Source of the DNA: JAJEFO01 sp965209045
Lineage (GTDB): Bacteria; Pseudomonadota; Alphaproteobacteria; Rhodobacterales; Rhodobacteraceae
Direction: 5' to 3'
Assembly (NCBI GenBank): GCA_965209045.1
Contig: CBDBPW010000001.1
Span: 1,054,001 to 1,118,000, forward strand
Length of the DNA: 64,000 bases
A model generated the notes under the pieces. It ran no database searches. It had not been told where the DNA came from and saw nothing but the letters and a program-made list of their open reading frames with translations. Both the position numbers and the translations under genes were made by a program. Below are positions 1 to 8,355 of this stretch, piece after piece (positions within the stretch are counted from its first letter, which is position 1; the number at the start of each line of letters is the position of its first letter).

Positions 1-213
1 AGTGCCGGACAGGATCTCGACTTCGTCAGCTTCGCGTCGTTGCGAGGTGTAGCGGCCCTGGCCGGGCCTGCGCCTGTCGAGCCAGACCTGGATTTCCGCG
101 GGATCGAGCCGGATGCCCGGCGGGCAGCCGTCAACCGTTGCGCCGAGAGCGGGCCCGTGGCTTTCGCCCCAGGTGGTGACCCGGAAGAGATGTCCGTAGG
201 TATTGACGCTCAT
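1..213 (-). CDS. aroC: Chorismate synthase, N-terminal part (cut by window edge)
   Basis: The reverse complement from ATG at 213-211 reads MSVNTYGHLFRVTTWGESHG and continues for 71 codons to the window edge. This is the hallmark N-terminus of chorismate synthase, including the FMN/substrate-binding GESHGP segment and the following VDGCPPGI motif. The enzyme converts 5-enolpyruvylshikimate-3-phosphate to chorismate in the cytoplasm, the last shared step of aromatic amino acid synthesis. Only about a fifth of the protein lies inside the window. It is divergent from the ROK-regulated operon, with about 150 bp between the two starts. Confidence 0.93.
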   Translation of the reverse strand, partial: MSVNTYGHLFRVTTWGESHGPALGATVDGCPPGIRLDPAEIQVWLDRRRPGQGRYTSQRREADEVEILSGT

Positions 214-309
214 GGTGCCGCTCCTGCCGACCTCATACCTGCTCTGCTTGTTCAGGGAAAGGCGGCGCGGAGTCTGCCGGTCGCCCGTTCGGATCGCCGA
301 AGAAGCCGA

Positions 310-358
310 TTGACTTTCGCCACGGATTCCTATTTGTTCGTCAACAGAACGAACTAAA
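310..358 (+). promoter_or_regulatory. Candidate promoter with ROK-type operator palindrome
   Basis: A -35-like TTGACT (310-315) is followed 17 bp later by a T-rich -10 position. Overlapping this is an imperfect inverted repeat with half-sites ATTTGTTCGT (332-341) and ACGAACTAAA (349-358), 7 bp apart and matching at nine of ten positions. The TTTNGTTCGT half-site resembles operators of alphaproteobacterial ROK repressors as I know them. Its position directly before the ROK gene suggests autoregulation of the operon. The promoter elements are weak matches; the palindrome is the firmer part. Confidence 0.5.
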
Positions 359-367
359 GGGACGATC

Positions 368-1582
368 GTGACCAGCCAGTCCATGATTTCCAGGCGAATG
401 TCCCGAAGCGCCGTGATTCAGGCGATCGCCAGCTTTGGGCCTGTCTCCAGGGCCAGCGTCGCAAAGATCACCGGACTCTCCAAGCAGACCGTGTCCGAAA
501 TCGTTGCGATCCTCGAATCCGAAGGCTGGGTGCGCACCGTCGGACAGACCGAGGGGCACGTCGGCAGGCGTGCGGTCGTATACGAGATTTCCCCTTCGGC
601 AGCGACGGTTGCAAGCGTCGACCTAGGTGGCACGAAGGTTCGGGTCGCCCTTTGCGATCTGACCGGAAACGTGCTGGCGGAGCGTGTCGAGCCCACCGAA
701 CGCACGGGCGGCATCAATGTCGTGGAGCAGATCGCCCGCATGGTGCGCCAGACGGTGTCGGACCACGCGGGCTCTCTAGGGGACCTGCACATCGCCGTGG
801 TCGGTGTGCCCGGCGTTCCCGATCCCAGGAGCGGCGCCATCCTGCTGGCACCGAACATTGCCGGGATCGACCGGATCGATCTCGCCGGTTCGCTCAGGGA
901 GCGCCTGGGTTTCGAGGTGTTTGTCGAGAACGACGTGAACCTCGCGGCGCTCGGAGAGCACTGGCTGGGTGGCCGTGGCGAAGACGACAACCTGGTTTTC
1001 ATCTCGATCGGCACGGGCATCGGCGCCGGGATCGTCGTCGGCGGCAACCTGTTGCGCGGCAGCTTCGGCGCGGCCGGAGAGATCGGGTTCCTTCCTTTCG
1101 GCGCGGATCCATTCGAGGCCGAAAGCCTGAAGATCGGCGCGCTGGAGCGGGTGTCGGCGAAGAGCGCAATCATCGATCTCTACCGTTCGCTCTCGAATCG
1201 AACGGCGGACGTGCCGGGCGTGTTCGACGCCGCGGGCGAAGGCGATGCCGCGGCCATCGAGACGCTCGACGAGGTTGCGAGACAGATTGCCCGGGCGGCA
1301 ACGGCCATCGTGGCGGTGGTCGATCCATCCGTGATCGTCATCGGCGGCTCGATCGGATCGCGCGACGAGCTTCTGGACCGGATCATCCGGTTCGTGTCGG
1401 ACTGCTATCCGCGCACGGTCGAGATCGGGAAATCGCGGCTTGGCGATCACGCCACGCTTGCAGGTGGCGCATCCGTGGCGCTGTCGCACCTGCACATCTC
1501 GATCTTTGCCGAGGGGCAGAAGGGCGCGGAAATCTCCGTTCCGCCTCCCGCCATCGAGAACTTCAGGGCAGTGGCGACATGA
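368..1582 (+). CDS. ROK-family transcriptional repressor
   Basis: Predicted sugar-responsive DNA-binding repressor of 404 residues. The N-terminal ~75 residues form a winged helix-turn-helix (VSRASVAKITGLSKQTVSEI), followed by a sugar-kinase-like ROK domain with the DLGGTKVRVALCD phosphate-loop motif near residue 90 and a glycine-rich SIGTGIGAGIV segment. The zinc-binding CxCGxxGCxE signature of classical ROK proteins is absent; FLPFGADPFEAESL occupies that region. The GTG start at 368 is preceded by AAGGGA at good spacing; ATG 383 is an alternative. Its stop overlaps the next ATG, so it is translationally coupled to the catabolic operon it probably controls, with a palindromic operator just upstream. 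The effector is unknown. Confidence 0.88.
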   Translation: MTSQSMISRRMSRSAVIQAIASFGPVSRASVAKITGLSKQTVSEIVAILESEGWVRTVGQTEGHVGRRAVVYEISPSAATVASVDLGGTKVRVALCDLTGNVLAERVEPTERTGGINVVEQIARMVRQTVSDHAGSLGDLHIAVVGVPGVPDPRSGAILLAPNIAGIDRIDLAGSLRERLGFEVFVENDVNLAALGEHWLGGRGEDDNLVFISIGTGIGAGIVVGGNLLRGSFGAAGEIGFLPFGADPFEAESLKIGALERVSAKSAIIDLYRSLSNRTADVPGVFDAAGEGDAAAIETLDEVARQIARAATAIVAVVDPSVIVIGGSIGSRDELLDRIIRFVSDCYPRTVEIGKSRLGDHATLAGGASVALSHLHISIFAEGQKGAEISVPPPAIENFRAVAT

Positions 1583-2853
1583 GCGCCGCCGAACTGGCCG
1601 TCTTGCTCGCGCAGGCGCAGGATGCACCAGCTGACATCAAGCTGCTGCGCGATGCCCTCGCGATCGAAAGCGTGACGGGAAACGAGACGCCTTTCGCGCG
1701 GTTTCTCGAAGAACGGCTGCAGGAAATTGGCCTCGACACGGGACGCGGCGAGTTCCTGGAAGGCCGGGAAAATGTCTGGGGCGCCAGCTCACCCGGCGGC
1801 AGGACCGATTCAAGCCTGATGATCGTTGGGCATTCGGATGTGGTCCACACTCGGGGCTGGAAGGCGCACTGGCGGGACGATCCACGCTCCGACCCCTTCG
1901 CGGGCATCGAAAGGGACGGCGAGATCTGGGGGCGCGGGGCCAGCGACCTGAAGGGCGGCATCTGCGCCGTCGTCGCTGCGCTCCGGCTGCTGCGGAAAGC
2001 CGGCCAAGAGCTGGCAGGCGGAATCACCCTGGCCTTTGTCGGGGACGAGGAAAGCGGCGAGCCGGGCACCGGTGTCAGCGCTGGCGCGAAGGACCTCGTC
2101 CGGCGCGTCGAATCCGGCCAGATCGCACGGCCCGACTTCGCCGTCTATGTCGAGCCGACCGGTCTGGACGTCTATACCGCCCAGATCGGATTCTTCATTG
2201 CCGACGTGACCGTTTCCGGCAAGACGGCCTATTTCGGCACGCCGCAGCACGGCGTGGATGCGCTGAAGGCAACCCATGAACTGCTGTCGCGGATCTGGGC
2301 ACATGAGGCTGAACTGGCCGACGGCCCGTCGCATGACCTGCTGGGAGCTTCGTCGATCCTTGCGACAGCCATCGAGGGCGGGGGCTTCATTGCCGTGCCA
2401 GGCGAGTGCAGGCTGTCGCTGATCCGCAAGCTGCGTCCCGGCGAAGACATGGACGAGGCCTCGGCCGGTTTCGAGGCTGCGTTGGCGGTCGCCGAACTGG
2501 CCGACGGCATTTCCGTATCAATCGACTACCCGGCAGGGCGCGATCACGCCGTGGGCGGAACGCCCGTGGAAATCGCCCGGGACACGCCCGCCGCCCGCCT
2601 GCTGCAGGCCTGCATCAGGCAGACGTGCCCGGATGCCGGCCGGATCGGTGGGGCGCCCTACTGGTCGGAGCTGCCGTTCCTTGTCAACGAGATTGGCTGC
2701 CCCGCCGTCTATTGCGCACCGGGCGACATCGCAGTGGCCCACACCTTCGAGGAGCGCATACGGATCGACGAATACCTCGCCGCCGTCCGGGCCTACGCCC
2801 TCTTTGCAGCCCGCTTCTGCGGTCTCACGGAAAGACACCTTTCGCCAACCTGA
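1579..2853 (+). CDS. M20 family metallo-amidohydrolase (ArgE/DapE-like)
   Basis: Predicted cytoplasmic zinc-dependent deacylase or aminoacyl hydrolase of 424 residues. M20 metal-site motifs are in order: HSDVVHT near residue 82, GASDLKGG near 116, GDEESGEPGTG near 155 and EPTGLDVY near 192. A dimerisation-type insert follows, and a late histidine lies in VAHTFEERI. The start ATG overlaps the ROK stop codon (ATGA). Longer upstream reading in the same frame is only the shadow of the ROK gene. Its place in an ABC-sugar/SIS operon suggests it removes an acyl or amino-acid group from an imported conjugate. The specific substrate (N-acetyl-ornithine type, N-acyl amino acid or aminosugar conjugate) cannot be read from sequence. 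Confidence 0.85.
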   Translation: MSAAELAVLLAQAQDAPADIKLLRDALAIESVTGNETPFARFLEERLQEIGLDTGRGEFLEGRENVWGASSPGGRTDSSLMIVGHSDVVHTRGWKAHWRDDPRSDPFAGIERDGEIWGRGASDLKGGICAVVAALRLLRKAGQELAGGITLAFVGDEESGEPGTGVSAGAKDLVRRVESGQIARPDFAVYVEPTGLDVYTAQIGFFIADVTVSGKTAYFGTPQHGVDALKATHELLSRIWAHEAELADGPSHDLLGASSILATAIEGGGFIAVPGECRLSLIRKLRPGEDMDEASAGFEAALAVAELADGISVSIDYPAGRDHAVGGTPVEIARDTPAARLLQACIRQTCPDAGRIGGAPYWSELPFLVNEIGCPAVYCAPGDIAVAHTFEERIRIDEYLAAVRAYALFAARFCGLTERHLSPT

Positions 2854-2863
2854 GGAGGAAACC

Positions 2864-3919
2864 ATGAAAGATCTCTCGAAAAGCCTTGCAACGTCCTTGA
2901 CGCTCTGTCTGGCCGCAGCCGTCGCTTCCGCCCAGACGATCGGTCCTGGTGGCGAGTCCGCCACGCCGTCCGCCTCGGTGGTCGTGAGCGACGATCAGGT
3001 TGCGGCAGTGAAGGCCGCCAACTACACGGCCGCCTTGCTGTGGCACGATCAGTCGGACTTCGTGAATGCCGTCACCGCCGGCGCCAGCGACGAGTTCGCC
3101 CGCCTCGGGATCGAGGTCGTTGCCGTGACCAGCGCCGGATTCGACGCTGCCAAGCAACGCAGCGACATCGAGACCGCTCTTGCCAAGGAACCCAGCATCA
3201 TTCTTTCGCTGCCGCTCGACCCTGTAACGTCGGCGGCGGCGTTCGAGGAGGCAAAGGAGGCCGGTGTTTCCCTGACCTTCCTGTCCAACCTGCCGTCGGG
3301 CTACGAGCATCCCGCAGACTATGCGGCAATCGTGACCGACGACCTGTTCCAGATGGGCAAGCAGGCGGCCGACGCGCTTGCCGACGCCATGGGCAACGAG
3401 GGCACCGTCGGCTGGATCTTCCACGATGCGACCTACTACGTGACCAACCAGCGCGACAACGCGTTCAAGACCACGATCGAAAGCGACCATCCGAACATCT
3501 CGATCGTCGCCGAGCAGGGGATCAGCGATCCCGCGCGGGCGGAAGACATCGCCAACGCCATGCTGCTGAAGAATCCCGACCTTGGCGGGATCTACGTGAC
3601 GTGGGCCGGGCCCGCCGAGGGCGTGCTGGCCGCGCTTCGCGCCAACGGCAACGCCACGACCAAGATCGTCACGCTTGACCTGTCCGAGCCGATCGCGCTC
3701 GACATGGTTCGGGGCGGCAACGTCGTCGCAATCGTTGCGGACGAGGCATACGAGCTTGGACGCGCCATGGCCGCATCCGCAGTTCTCGATTTGCTCGGCC
3801 AGGACGTGCCGCCATTCGTCGTCGCCCCGGCGCTCACGGTGACGGCCGGCAACGTCGTCGAAGGCTGGAAGCGGTCGCTCAACGTCGATCCGCCGGAGAG
3901 CGTGACGTCCGCGAACTGA
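2864..3919 (+). CDS. Sugar ABC transporter periplasmic binding protein
   Basis: Predicted periplasmic solute receptor of 351 residues. It has a clear Sec signal peptide (MKDLSKSLATSLTLCLAAAVASA, cleavage near residue 23) and then a type I periplasmic-binding fold of the ribose/galactose-binding (Peripla_BP_4) type, with a typical DIETALAKEPSIILSLPLDPV segment and repeated alternating alpha/beta pattern. The start is preceded by a strong GAGGAGG Shine-Dalgarno sequence. It lies 10 bp after the M20 gene, and a strong hairpin separates it from the permease gene, as is common when the binding protein must be made in excess. The ligand is unknown; the neighbours suggest an aminosugar or fructosamine-like compound. 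Confidence 0.88.
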   Translation: MKDLSKSLATSLTLCLAAAVASAQTIGPGGESATPSASVVVSDDQVAAVKAANYTAALLWHDQSDFVNAVTAGASDEFARLGIEVVAVTSAGFDAAKQRSDIETALAKEPSIILSLPLDPVTSAAAFEEAKEAGVSLTFLSNLPSGYEHPADYAAIVTDDLFQMGKQAADALADAMGNEGTVGWIFHDATYYVTNQRDNAFKTTIESDHPNISIVAEQGISDPARAEDIANAMLLKNPDLGGIYVTWAGPAEGVLAALRANGNATTKIVTLDLSEPIALDMVRGGNVVAIVADEAYELGRAMAASAVLDLLGQDVPPFVVAPALTVTAGNVVEGWKRSLNVDPPESVTSAN

Positions 3920-3928
3920 TCCTCCCCC

Positions 3929-3954
3929 TGGCGGGCCGCCTTGGCGGCCCGCCA
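3929..3954 (+). terminator. Strong GC hairpin between binding-protein and permease genes
   Basis: Perfect inverted repeat: arm TGGCGGGCCGCC at 3929-3940 pairs with GGCGGCCCGCCA at 3943-3954, giving a tight stem of about 11 bp. No T-run follows, so it is more likely an mRNA-stabilising or attenuating intra-operonic hairpin than a full intrinsic terminator. It sits 10 bp after the binding-protein stop codon. Confidence 0.7.
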
Positions 3955-3978
3955 TTCACCTGATATGCACCGAGGCAG

Positions 3979-4935
3979 GTGATGGAACAGGCGCTTGCAC
4001 GACTGAGAGAGATGGACCTGCAGCGAGGCGTCATCTATTTCGGCTTCCTCGGCATCTTCCTCTTCTTCGCCGCGACGCTGCACGATGACGGGTTCCTGAC
4101 GTCGCGAAACCTGACCAACATCGTGCTGCAGACCGCCCCGGCGACGATCATGGCCATAGGCCTTGTCTTCGCCCTGTCCGCAGGCGAGATCGACCTGAGC
4201 TTCGGGTCCATCGTCGCGGTATCGGCGCTTTCCGCCGCCGTCGCGATGCAGAGCCACCCGATGGTCGTGGGAGTCCTGGCAGGACTTGGCGCCGGCATCG
4301 CCATCGGCGCCTTCAACGGCGTGCTCGTGGCCTATCTGCGGCTGCCGTCCTTTCTCGTGACGCTTGCCACAATGGGACTGTTTGCCGGCATCGCGCGCTC
4401 AATGACGGACCTGCGCTCCATCCCGGTCATCAACGACACGTTCACCGGGATCTTCGGTTCGGGAAAGCTCTTCACGATCCCGTCGCTGGTGCTCTGGACC
4501 GTCGTCGCTGTCCTGATCGGCCACGTGATCTACCGCAACACCCGCTTCGGCGCCCATGTGCTGGCGGTCGGGGACAACGCGCAAGCAGCCCAGGTTTCGG
4601 GAATCAAGGTGCCGCGCATCCGCCTCTACGTCCTGACGCTCTGCGGCGCGACTGCGGGCCTGGCTGGCCTGTTGTATGCTGGTCGCCTGCAGGCGGCGAA
4701 ATACACCTTGGGCGAGAGTGACCTGATGACGGTGATTGCCGCCGTGATCGTCGGAGGCACAGCCCTGAACGGCGGCAAGGGGTCGATCATCGGCGCCCTT
4801 CTGGGATCGCTGCTCATGGGCATGCTGAACAACGGCCTCATTCTCATGGGCCTCAAGGTCTCCGATCAGATGATCGTCCGCGGGTTGATCATTCTCGTTG
4901 CCGTAGCGGTTTCGCTGCGCGACACCAACCGCTGA
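3979..4935 (+). CDS. Sugar ABC transporter permease (RbsC/FrcC-like)
   Basis: Inner-membrane permease of 318 residues of the branched/ribose type (BPD_transp_2). It is almost wholly hydrophobic, with about eight to ten membrane spans, and carries the family motif SAGEIDLSFGSIVAVSAL near residue 70 and IVGGTALNGGKGSIIGALLGSLLMG near residue 255. GTG at 3979 and ATG at 3982 are adjacent possible starts. It works with the binding protein before it and the single-domain ATPase two genes later; a PLP-enzyme gene is inserted between permease and ATPase. Confidence 0.9.
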   Translation: MMEQALARLREMDLQRGVIYFGFLGIFLFFAATLHDDGFLTSRNLTNIVLQTAPATIMAIGLVFALSAGEIDLSFGSIVAVSALSAAVAMQSHPMVVGVLAGLGAGIAIGAFNGVLVAYLRLPSFLVTLATMGLFAGIARSMTDLRSIPVINDTFTGIFGSGKLFTIPSLVLWTVVAVLIGHVIYRNTRFGAHVLAVGDNAQAAQVSGIKVPRIRLYVLTLCGATAGLAGLLYAGRLQAAKYTLGESDLMTVIAAVIVGGTALNGGKGSIIGALLGSLLMGMLNNGLILMGLKVSDQMIVRGLIILVAVAVSLRDTNR

Positions 4936-4949
4936 ACAGGGGGAGGGAA

Positions 4950-6161
4950 GTGTTCCTCGATCCTCTCATGCGACGCAATCCAATGTTCGTCGAGGCGGCC
5001 ATCGGACTGCACCGGTCGGGCGCGATTCCGGCGAATTCCTACGTGCTCGATCTTGACGCCGTCGAGCGAAATGCCCGAACCTTTCAGGCCGAGGCTGCCA
5101 GGCACGGGTTGAAGACCTTTGCCATGACCAAGCAGGTCGGCCGCCATTCGGGCTTCTGCGAAGCGGTCATGAAGGGCGGAATCAACCGTTCGGTTGCCGT
5201 CGACATGGCCTGCGCCGTCGCATGCGACCGTGCTGGGCTGAAAACCGGGCACCTTGGCCACCTTGTGCAGATCCCGGCACGCGAGGCCGAATTTGCCGCC
5301 GCAAGGATCCGGCCGGACTACTGGACCGTCTTCTCGGACACCAAGGCGCGGGAGGCCGCTGCCGCTGCCGCGCTGGCTGGCCGCGAACAAGGGCTCATGG
5401 CCCGCATCCAGACGGAGGGAGACACCTTCTACCGCGGGCATGAAGGGGGTTTCGAGGCCGGCGAGATCGTCAGTGTCGCCGCTCGTCTGGACGAGCTGGA
5501 CGGTGCGCGATTCGCAGGAATCACTACGTTCCCGGCCCTCCTCTTCGATCAGGAAAGCCGCAAGGTGGCGCCTACCCCAAACCTGAAAACCCTGAACCGT
5601 GCTGCCGAGGCTTTGGCCGCTTCCGGCCGTGCGGACGTTGAAGTCAACGCACCTGGAACGACCTCGTCGGTGGTGCTGTCGGCCCTGGCCGAGGCCGGAG
5701 CCACGCAGGTCGAGCCGGGCAACGGCCTTCATGGCACGACGCCGCTCCACGCCGTCGATGACCTGCCCGAGGCGCCGGCGGTCCTCTACCTGTCGGAGGT
5801 TTCCCATCACCACGCCGGCAAGGCCTACTGCTTTGGCGGCGGGCTCTACATCGACCCGGTCTTTCCGAAATACCAGGTTCGCGCGCTGGTTTCCTCTGAG
5901 CCGACATCGGAACCCGTGGCGCTGGTGGACGTGGAGATCCCGGACTGCTCGGCAATTGACTACTACGCCATGATCGACGCCACCGGGCCCCGAAAGCCTG
6001 CGTCCGGCGACACTGTCGTGTTCGGCTTCCGAGGCCAGGCGTTCACGACGCGCGCAATGGTCGTCGGGGTGCGCGGGGTTTCTGCCGGCAGCCCGTGCGT
6101 GACCACCATTGAGAACGGCTTCGGCGATCCCGTTGCCTGGCCCGGGAGCTTCGTGCCATGA
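4950..6161 (+). CDS. YhfX-like PLP-dependent enzyme (alanine-racemase fold)
   Basis: Predicted fold-type III PLP enzyme of 403 residues related to Escherichia coli YhfX, a family with an N-terminal alanine-racemase barrel. The probable Schiff-base lysine is K61 in FAMTKQVGRH. A PLP-phosphate-binding-like segment and a C-terminal beta domain follow. The GTG start has an excellent GAGGGAAG Shine-Dalgarno 5 bp upstream. It sits inside an ABC sugar transporter operon between permease and ATPase and next to a SIS deaminase/deglycase. YhfX proteins are proposed amino-acid racemases or related enzymes and their reaction is poorly established. Here it may process the amino-acid part of the imported substrate; that role is inference. 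Confidence 0.75.
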   Translation: MFLDPLMRRNPMFVEAAIGLHRSGAIPANSYVLDLDAVERNARTFQAEAARHGLKTFAMTKQVGRHSGFCEAVMKGGINRSVAVDMACAVACDRAGLKTGHLGHLVQIPAREAEFAAARIRPDYWTVFSDTKAREAAAAAALAGREQGLMARIQTEGDTFYRGHEGGFEAGEIVSVAARLDELDGARFAGITTFPALLFDQESRKVAPTPNLKTLNRAAEALAASGRADVEVNAPGTTSSVVLSALAEAGATQVEPGNGLHGTTPLHAVDDLPEAPAVLYLSEVSHHHAGKAYCFGGGLYIDPVFPKYQVRALVSSEPTSEPVALVDVEIPDCSAIDYYAMIDATGPRKPASGDTVVFGFRGQAFTTRAMVVGVRGVSAGSPCVTTIENGFGDPVAWPGSFVP

Positions 6162-6901
6162 CCGCCGCCTCGCCTGTCCTTTCGCTGGCGCACATCCGCA
6201 AGGTCTTCGGCGGCGTCATCGCCGTCCAGGACTTCTCGCTTGACCTCTTTGCCGGTGAAATCGTCGCCCTCGTCGGCGACAACGGCGCGGGCAAGTCGAC
6301 GCTCGTCAAGGTGATCTCCGGCGTTCATCGCCCGACTTCGGGCGACATCAGGATGGAAGGCGAATCCGTCGCCCTCGTTGATGCCAGTTCGGCGCGCAGC
6401 AAGGGAATCGAGGTTGTCTACCAGGACCTCGCGCTGGCCCACGAACAGACGGTCTACATGAACATGTTTCTTGGCCGCGAGCTGACAAGGAAACCCTTCG
6501 GCCTGCTCGACAAGGAGCGGATGCGGCGGGAAAGCCAGATGCTCGTGGACGATCTTGACGTTCGCATTCCGTCCGCCAACTCCAGGATCCGCGATCTCAG
6601 CGGAGGCCAGCGCCAGGGGATCGCGATCGCGCGGGCAACCCATTGGGCCAGCAAGCTGATCCTGCTGGACGAACCGACGGCGGCGCTCGGCGTCGCGGAG
6701 ACCGCCAAGGTGGAGGAACTGGTGGCTTCGCTGAGAGTGCGCAATCTCGCGATCCTGCTCATCAGCCACAGTCTCGACCAAGTCTTCCGCCTCTCGGACC
6801 GAATCTGCGTGTTGAGGTGCGGCGAGCAGATCGGCATCCGGAAGACGGCTGAAACGGACAGGAACGAAATCGTGTCCATGATCACCGGCGTGCACGCATG
6901 A
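6158..6901 (+). CDS. Single-domain sugar ABC transporter ATPase (FrcA-like)
   Basis: ABC ATPase of 247 residues with Walker A GDNGAGKST near residue 44, signature LSGGQRQGIAIARA near residue 150, Walker B LILLDEP and the switch histidine in LLISHSLDQ. Most ribose-type importers use a double ATPase of about 500 residues; this is the half-length form known from fructose importer FrcA. Its ATG overlaps the stop of the YhfX-like gene and its stop overlaps the SIS gene start, so translation is tightly coupled. It presumably powers the permease at 3979-4935. Confidence 0.9.
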   Translation: MTAASPVLSLAHIRKVFGGVIAVQDFSLDLFAGEIVALVGDNGAGKSTLVKVISGVHRPTSGDIRMEGESVALVDASSARSKGIEVVYQDLALAHEQTVYMNMFLGRELTRKPFGLLDKERMRRESQMLVDDLDVRIPSANSRIRDLSGGQRQGIAIARATHWASKLILLDEPTAALGVAETAKVEELVASLRVRNLAILLISHSLDQVFRLSDRICVLRCGEQIGIRKTAETDRNEIVSMITGVHA

Positions 6902-7926
6902 ACATGCGCCAGGGCACGCTGATGGCGTCCGAGATCTTCGAGATCCCCGACATGCTTGCCCGGCAGATCGATGCAGTCGGAACCTACTGGAATGCGGGCC
7001 GTCGCCTGGAAGAGGACGGCATTCGCGGCATAGTGACCTGCGCGCGCGGGACATCCGACCATGCAGCCACCTTCTTCAAGTACTTGATGGAGACCCATGC
7101 GGGCCTGCCTGTCGCCTCGATCGGCCCGTCAGTCGCTTCCGTCTACGGCTCGAAACTGCGACTGGAAGGGTTCGCCTGCGTCTCGTTCTCGCAGTCGGGA
7201 ACAAGCCCGGACCTTGCACGCCTGCAGGGGGCCGCCAAGGCCGGCGGGGCGCGGACGATCGCGATCCTGAATGCCGCCGACAGCCCGCTCGGCGAAGGCA
7301 CGGACATGGTGTTGCCAGTCCTGGCAGGCCCAGAGCGCGCCGTGGCCGCGACCAAGTCGTTCGTCGGCATGCTGTTCGCCTCCCTGGCGATCCTCGCAGG
7401 GTACAGGCAGGACAGGGACATGAAGGCCGCGCTCGAGGAACTGCCGGGCCTTGCGCTGCAGGCGCTGGACCTGGACTGGTCTTCTGCGGCGATTCCCCTG
7501 GCCCGGTCGGGGTCGCTGTATTGCGTGAGCCGTGGGCCCGGTCTCGCCGTCGCCGCCGAAGCCGCATTGAAGTTCAAGGAAACCTGCCGGCTCCACGCCG
7601 AGGCGTTCTCGGCCGCCGAACTGTTCCACGGACCGGTAGCCATCGTGAGGGAGCGCTTCGCCGTCCTGTTCTTTGGCGCACGCGGAAGCGCGGAAAGCTC
7701 GCTTGACGAGGCCATGAAGGTATTGAGGAATCGAGGCGCATGCGTGTTGCTGGCCCACCCCGACAGGGAGAGAGCCTCTCTCGCGATGCCTTGTTCAAGA
7801 CACGAAGCCTTCGATCCGCTGGTTCAGTCGGTCGGCTTCTACAGGTTCGTGGAACGGCTGGCCCGTGATCTTGGAGAGGACCCCGACGCGCCACCGGGGC
7901 TGAAGAAGGTCACCAAGACCGTCTGA
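6898..7926 (+). CDS. SIS-domain sugar-phosphate deaminase/deglycase (GlmS-isomerase/FrlB-like)
   Basis: Protein of 342 residues made of two SIS domains like the isomerase half of glucosamine-6-phosphate synthase, without the glutaminase half. Visible motifs are CARGTSDHAATF near residue 47, SFSQSGTSPDLA near residue 97, and AATKSF with the second SIS domain SRGPGLAVAAEAALKFKETCRLHAEAFSAAELFHGP around residue 205. Size and layout match NagB-II glucosamine-6-phosphate deaminases and FrlB/FraB-type deglycases that release an amine from a sugar phosphate. As last gene of the operon it probably splits the imported substrate. No sugar kinase gene is seen nearby, so how the substrate would be phosphorylated is open. 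Confidence 0.8.
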   Translation: MNMRQGTLMASEIFEIPDMLARQIDAVGTYWNAGRRLEEDGIRGIVTCARGTSDHAATFFKYLMETHAGLPVASIGPSVASVYGSKLRLEGFACVSFSQSGTSPDLARLQGAAKAGGARTIAILNAADSPLGEGTDMVLPVLAGPERAVAATKSFVGMLFASLAILAGYRQDRDMKAALEELPGLALQALDLDWSSAAIPLARSGSLYCVSRGPGLAVAAEAALKFKETCRLHAEAFSAAELFHGPVAIVRERFAVLFFGARGSAESSLDEAMKVLRNRGACVLLAHPDRERASLAMPCSRHEAFDPLVQSVGFYRFVERLARDLGEDPDAPPGLKKVTKTV

Positions 7927-8355
7927 CGCCGGCGCGATCAAGGTGCGTGGCGCGATTCGCCCCAAGAAAGTCAGCCCCGAGGGACCGGCCTCGCTCAAGT
8001 TCGCCGATCCTGTACCCGGGGTGGGAGCGAGGCGCGCTGCCTAAGGGCTGATGACGCCTGCATGGCCGCCTGTCGGCAGGACTCGACACCCGTCACGGCA
8101 TGGCCCGATTTCGTTGGTGGCCAAGAACGGGATCTTGATGCGAGAGTCACATTGCTCCTTCGCGCTGGTTCCACGGGCCGATGGACGCGGCGAATGTCAA
8201 CGCCTCTCGGATGCCCAGAGAATCAGAAACGGGCCAGGGGTTGGGATCCGCTCCGGCCACGGCGAGAGAGTGGTGGCCGCCTCGCCACTTTCAAGCCCGC
8301 AAGCAAGTGCATTCGCTTTGCTTGGCTTGCTGATTGTCGAGTTTTGGAAGCGGCG
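7927..8355. other. Intergenic region, no gene recognised
   Basis: About 430 bp lie between the stop codons of the convergent SIS and acyl-CoA dehydrogenase genes. Reading frames here show no family motif, plausible codon pattern with a start, or clear terminator hairpin. It is longer than usual for convergent housekeeping genes and may be eroded sequence. Confidence 0.5.

Noticed and set aside
652..1578. Long plus-strand open frame upstream of the M20 start
   Set aside because: It is arginine-rich shadow sequence of the ROK gene in another frame; the M20 protein starts at the ATGA overlap at 1579.
2825..3955. 376-codon minus-strand open frame opposite the binding protein
   Set aside because: Antisense shadow in GC-rich DNA; it has no motifs, and the plus strand has a clear signal peptide and binding-protein fold.
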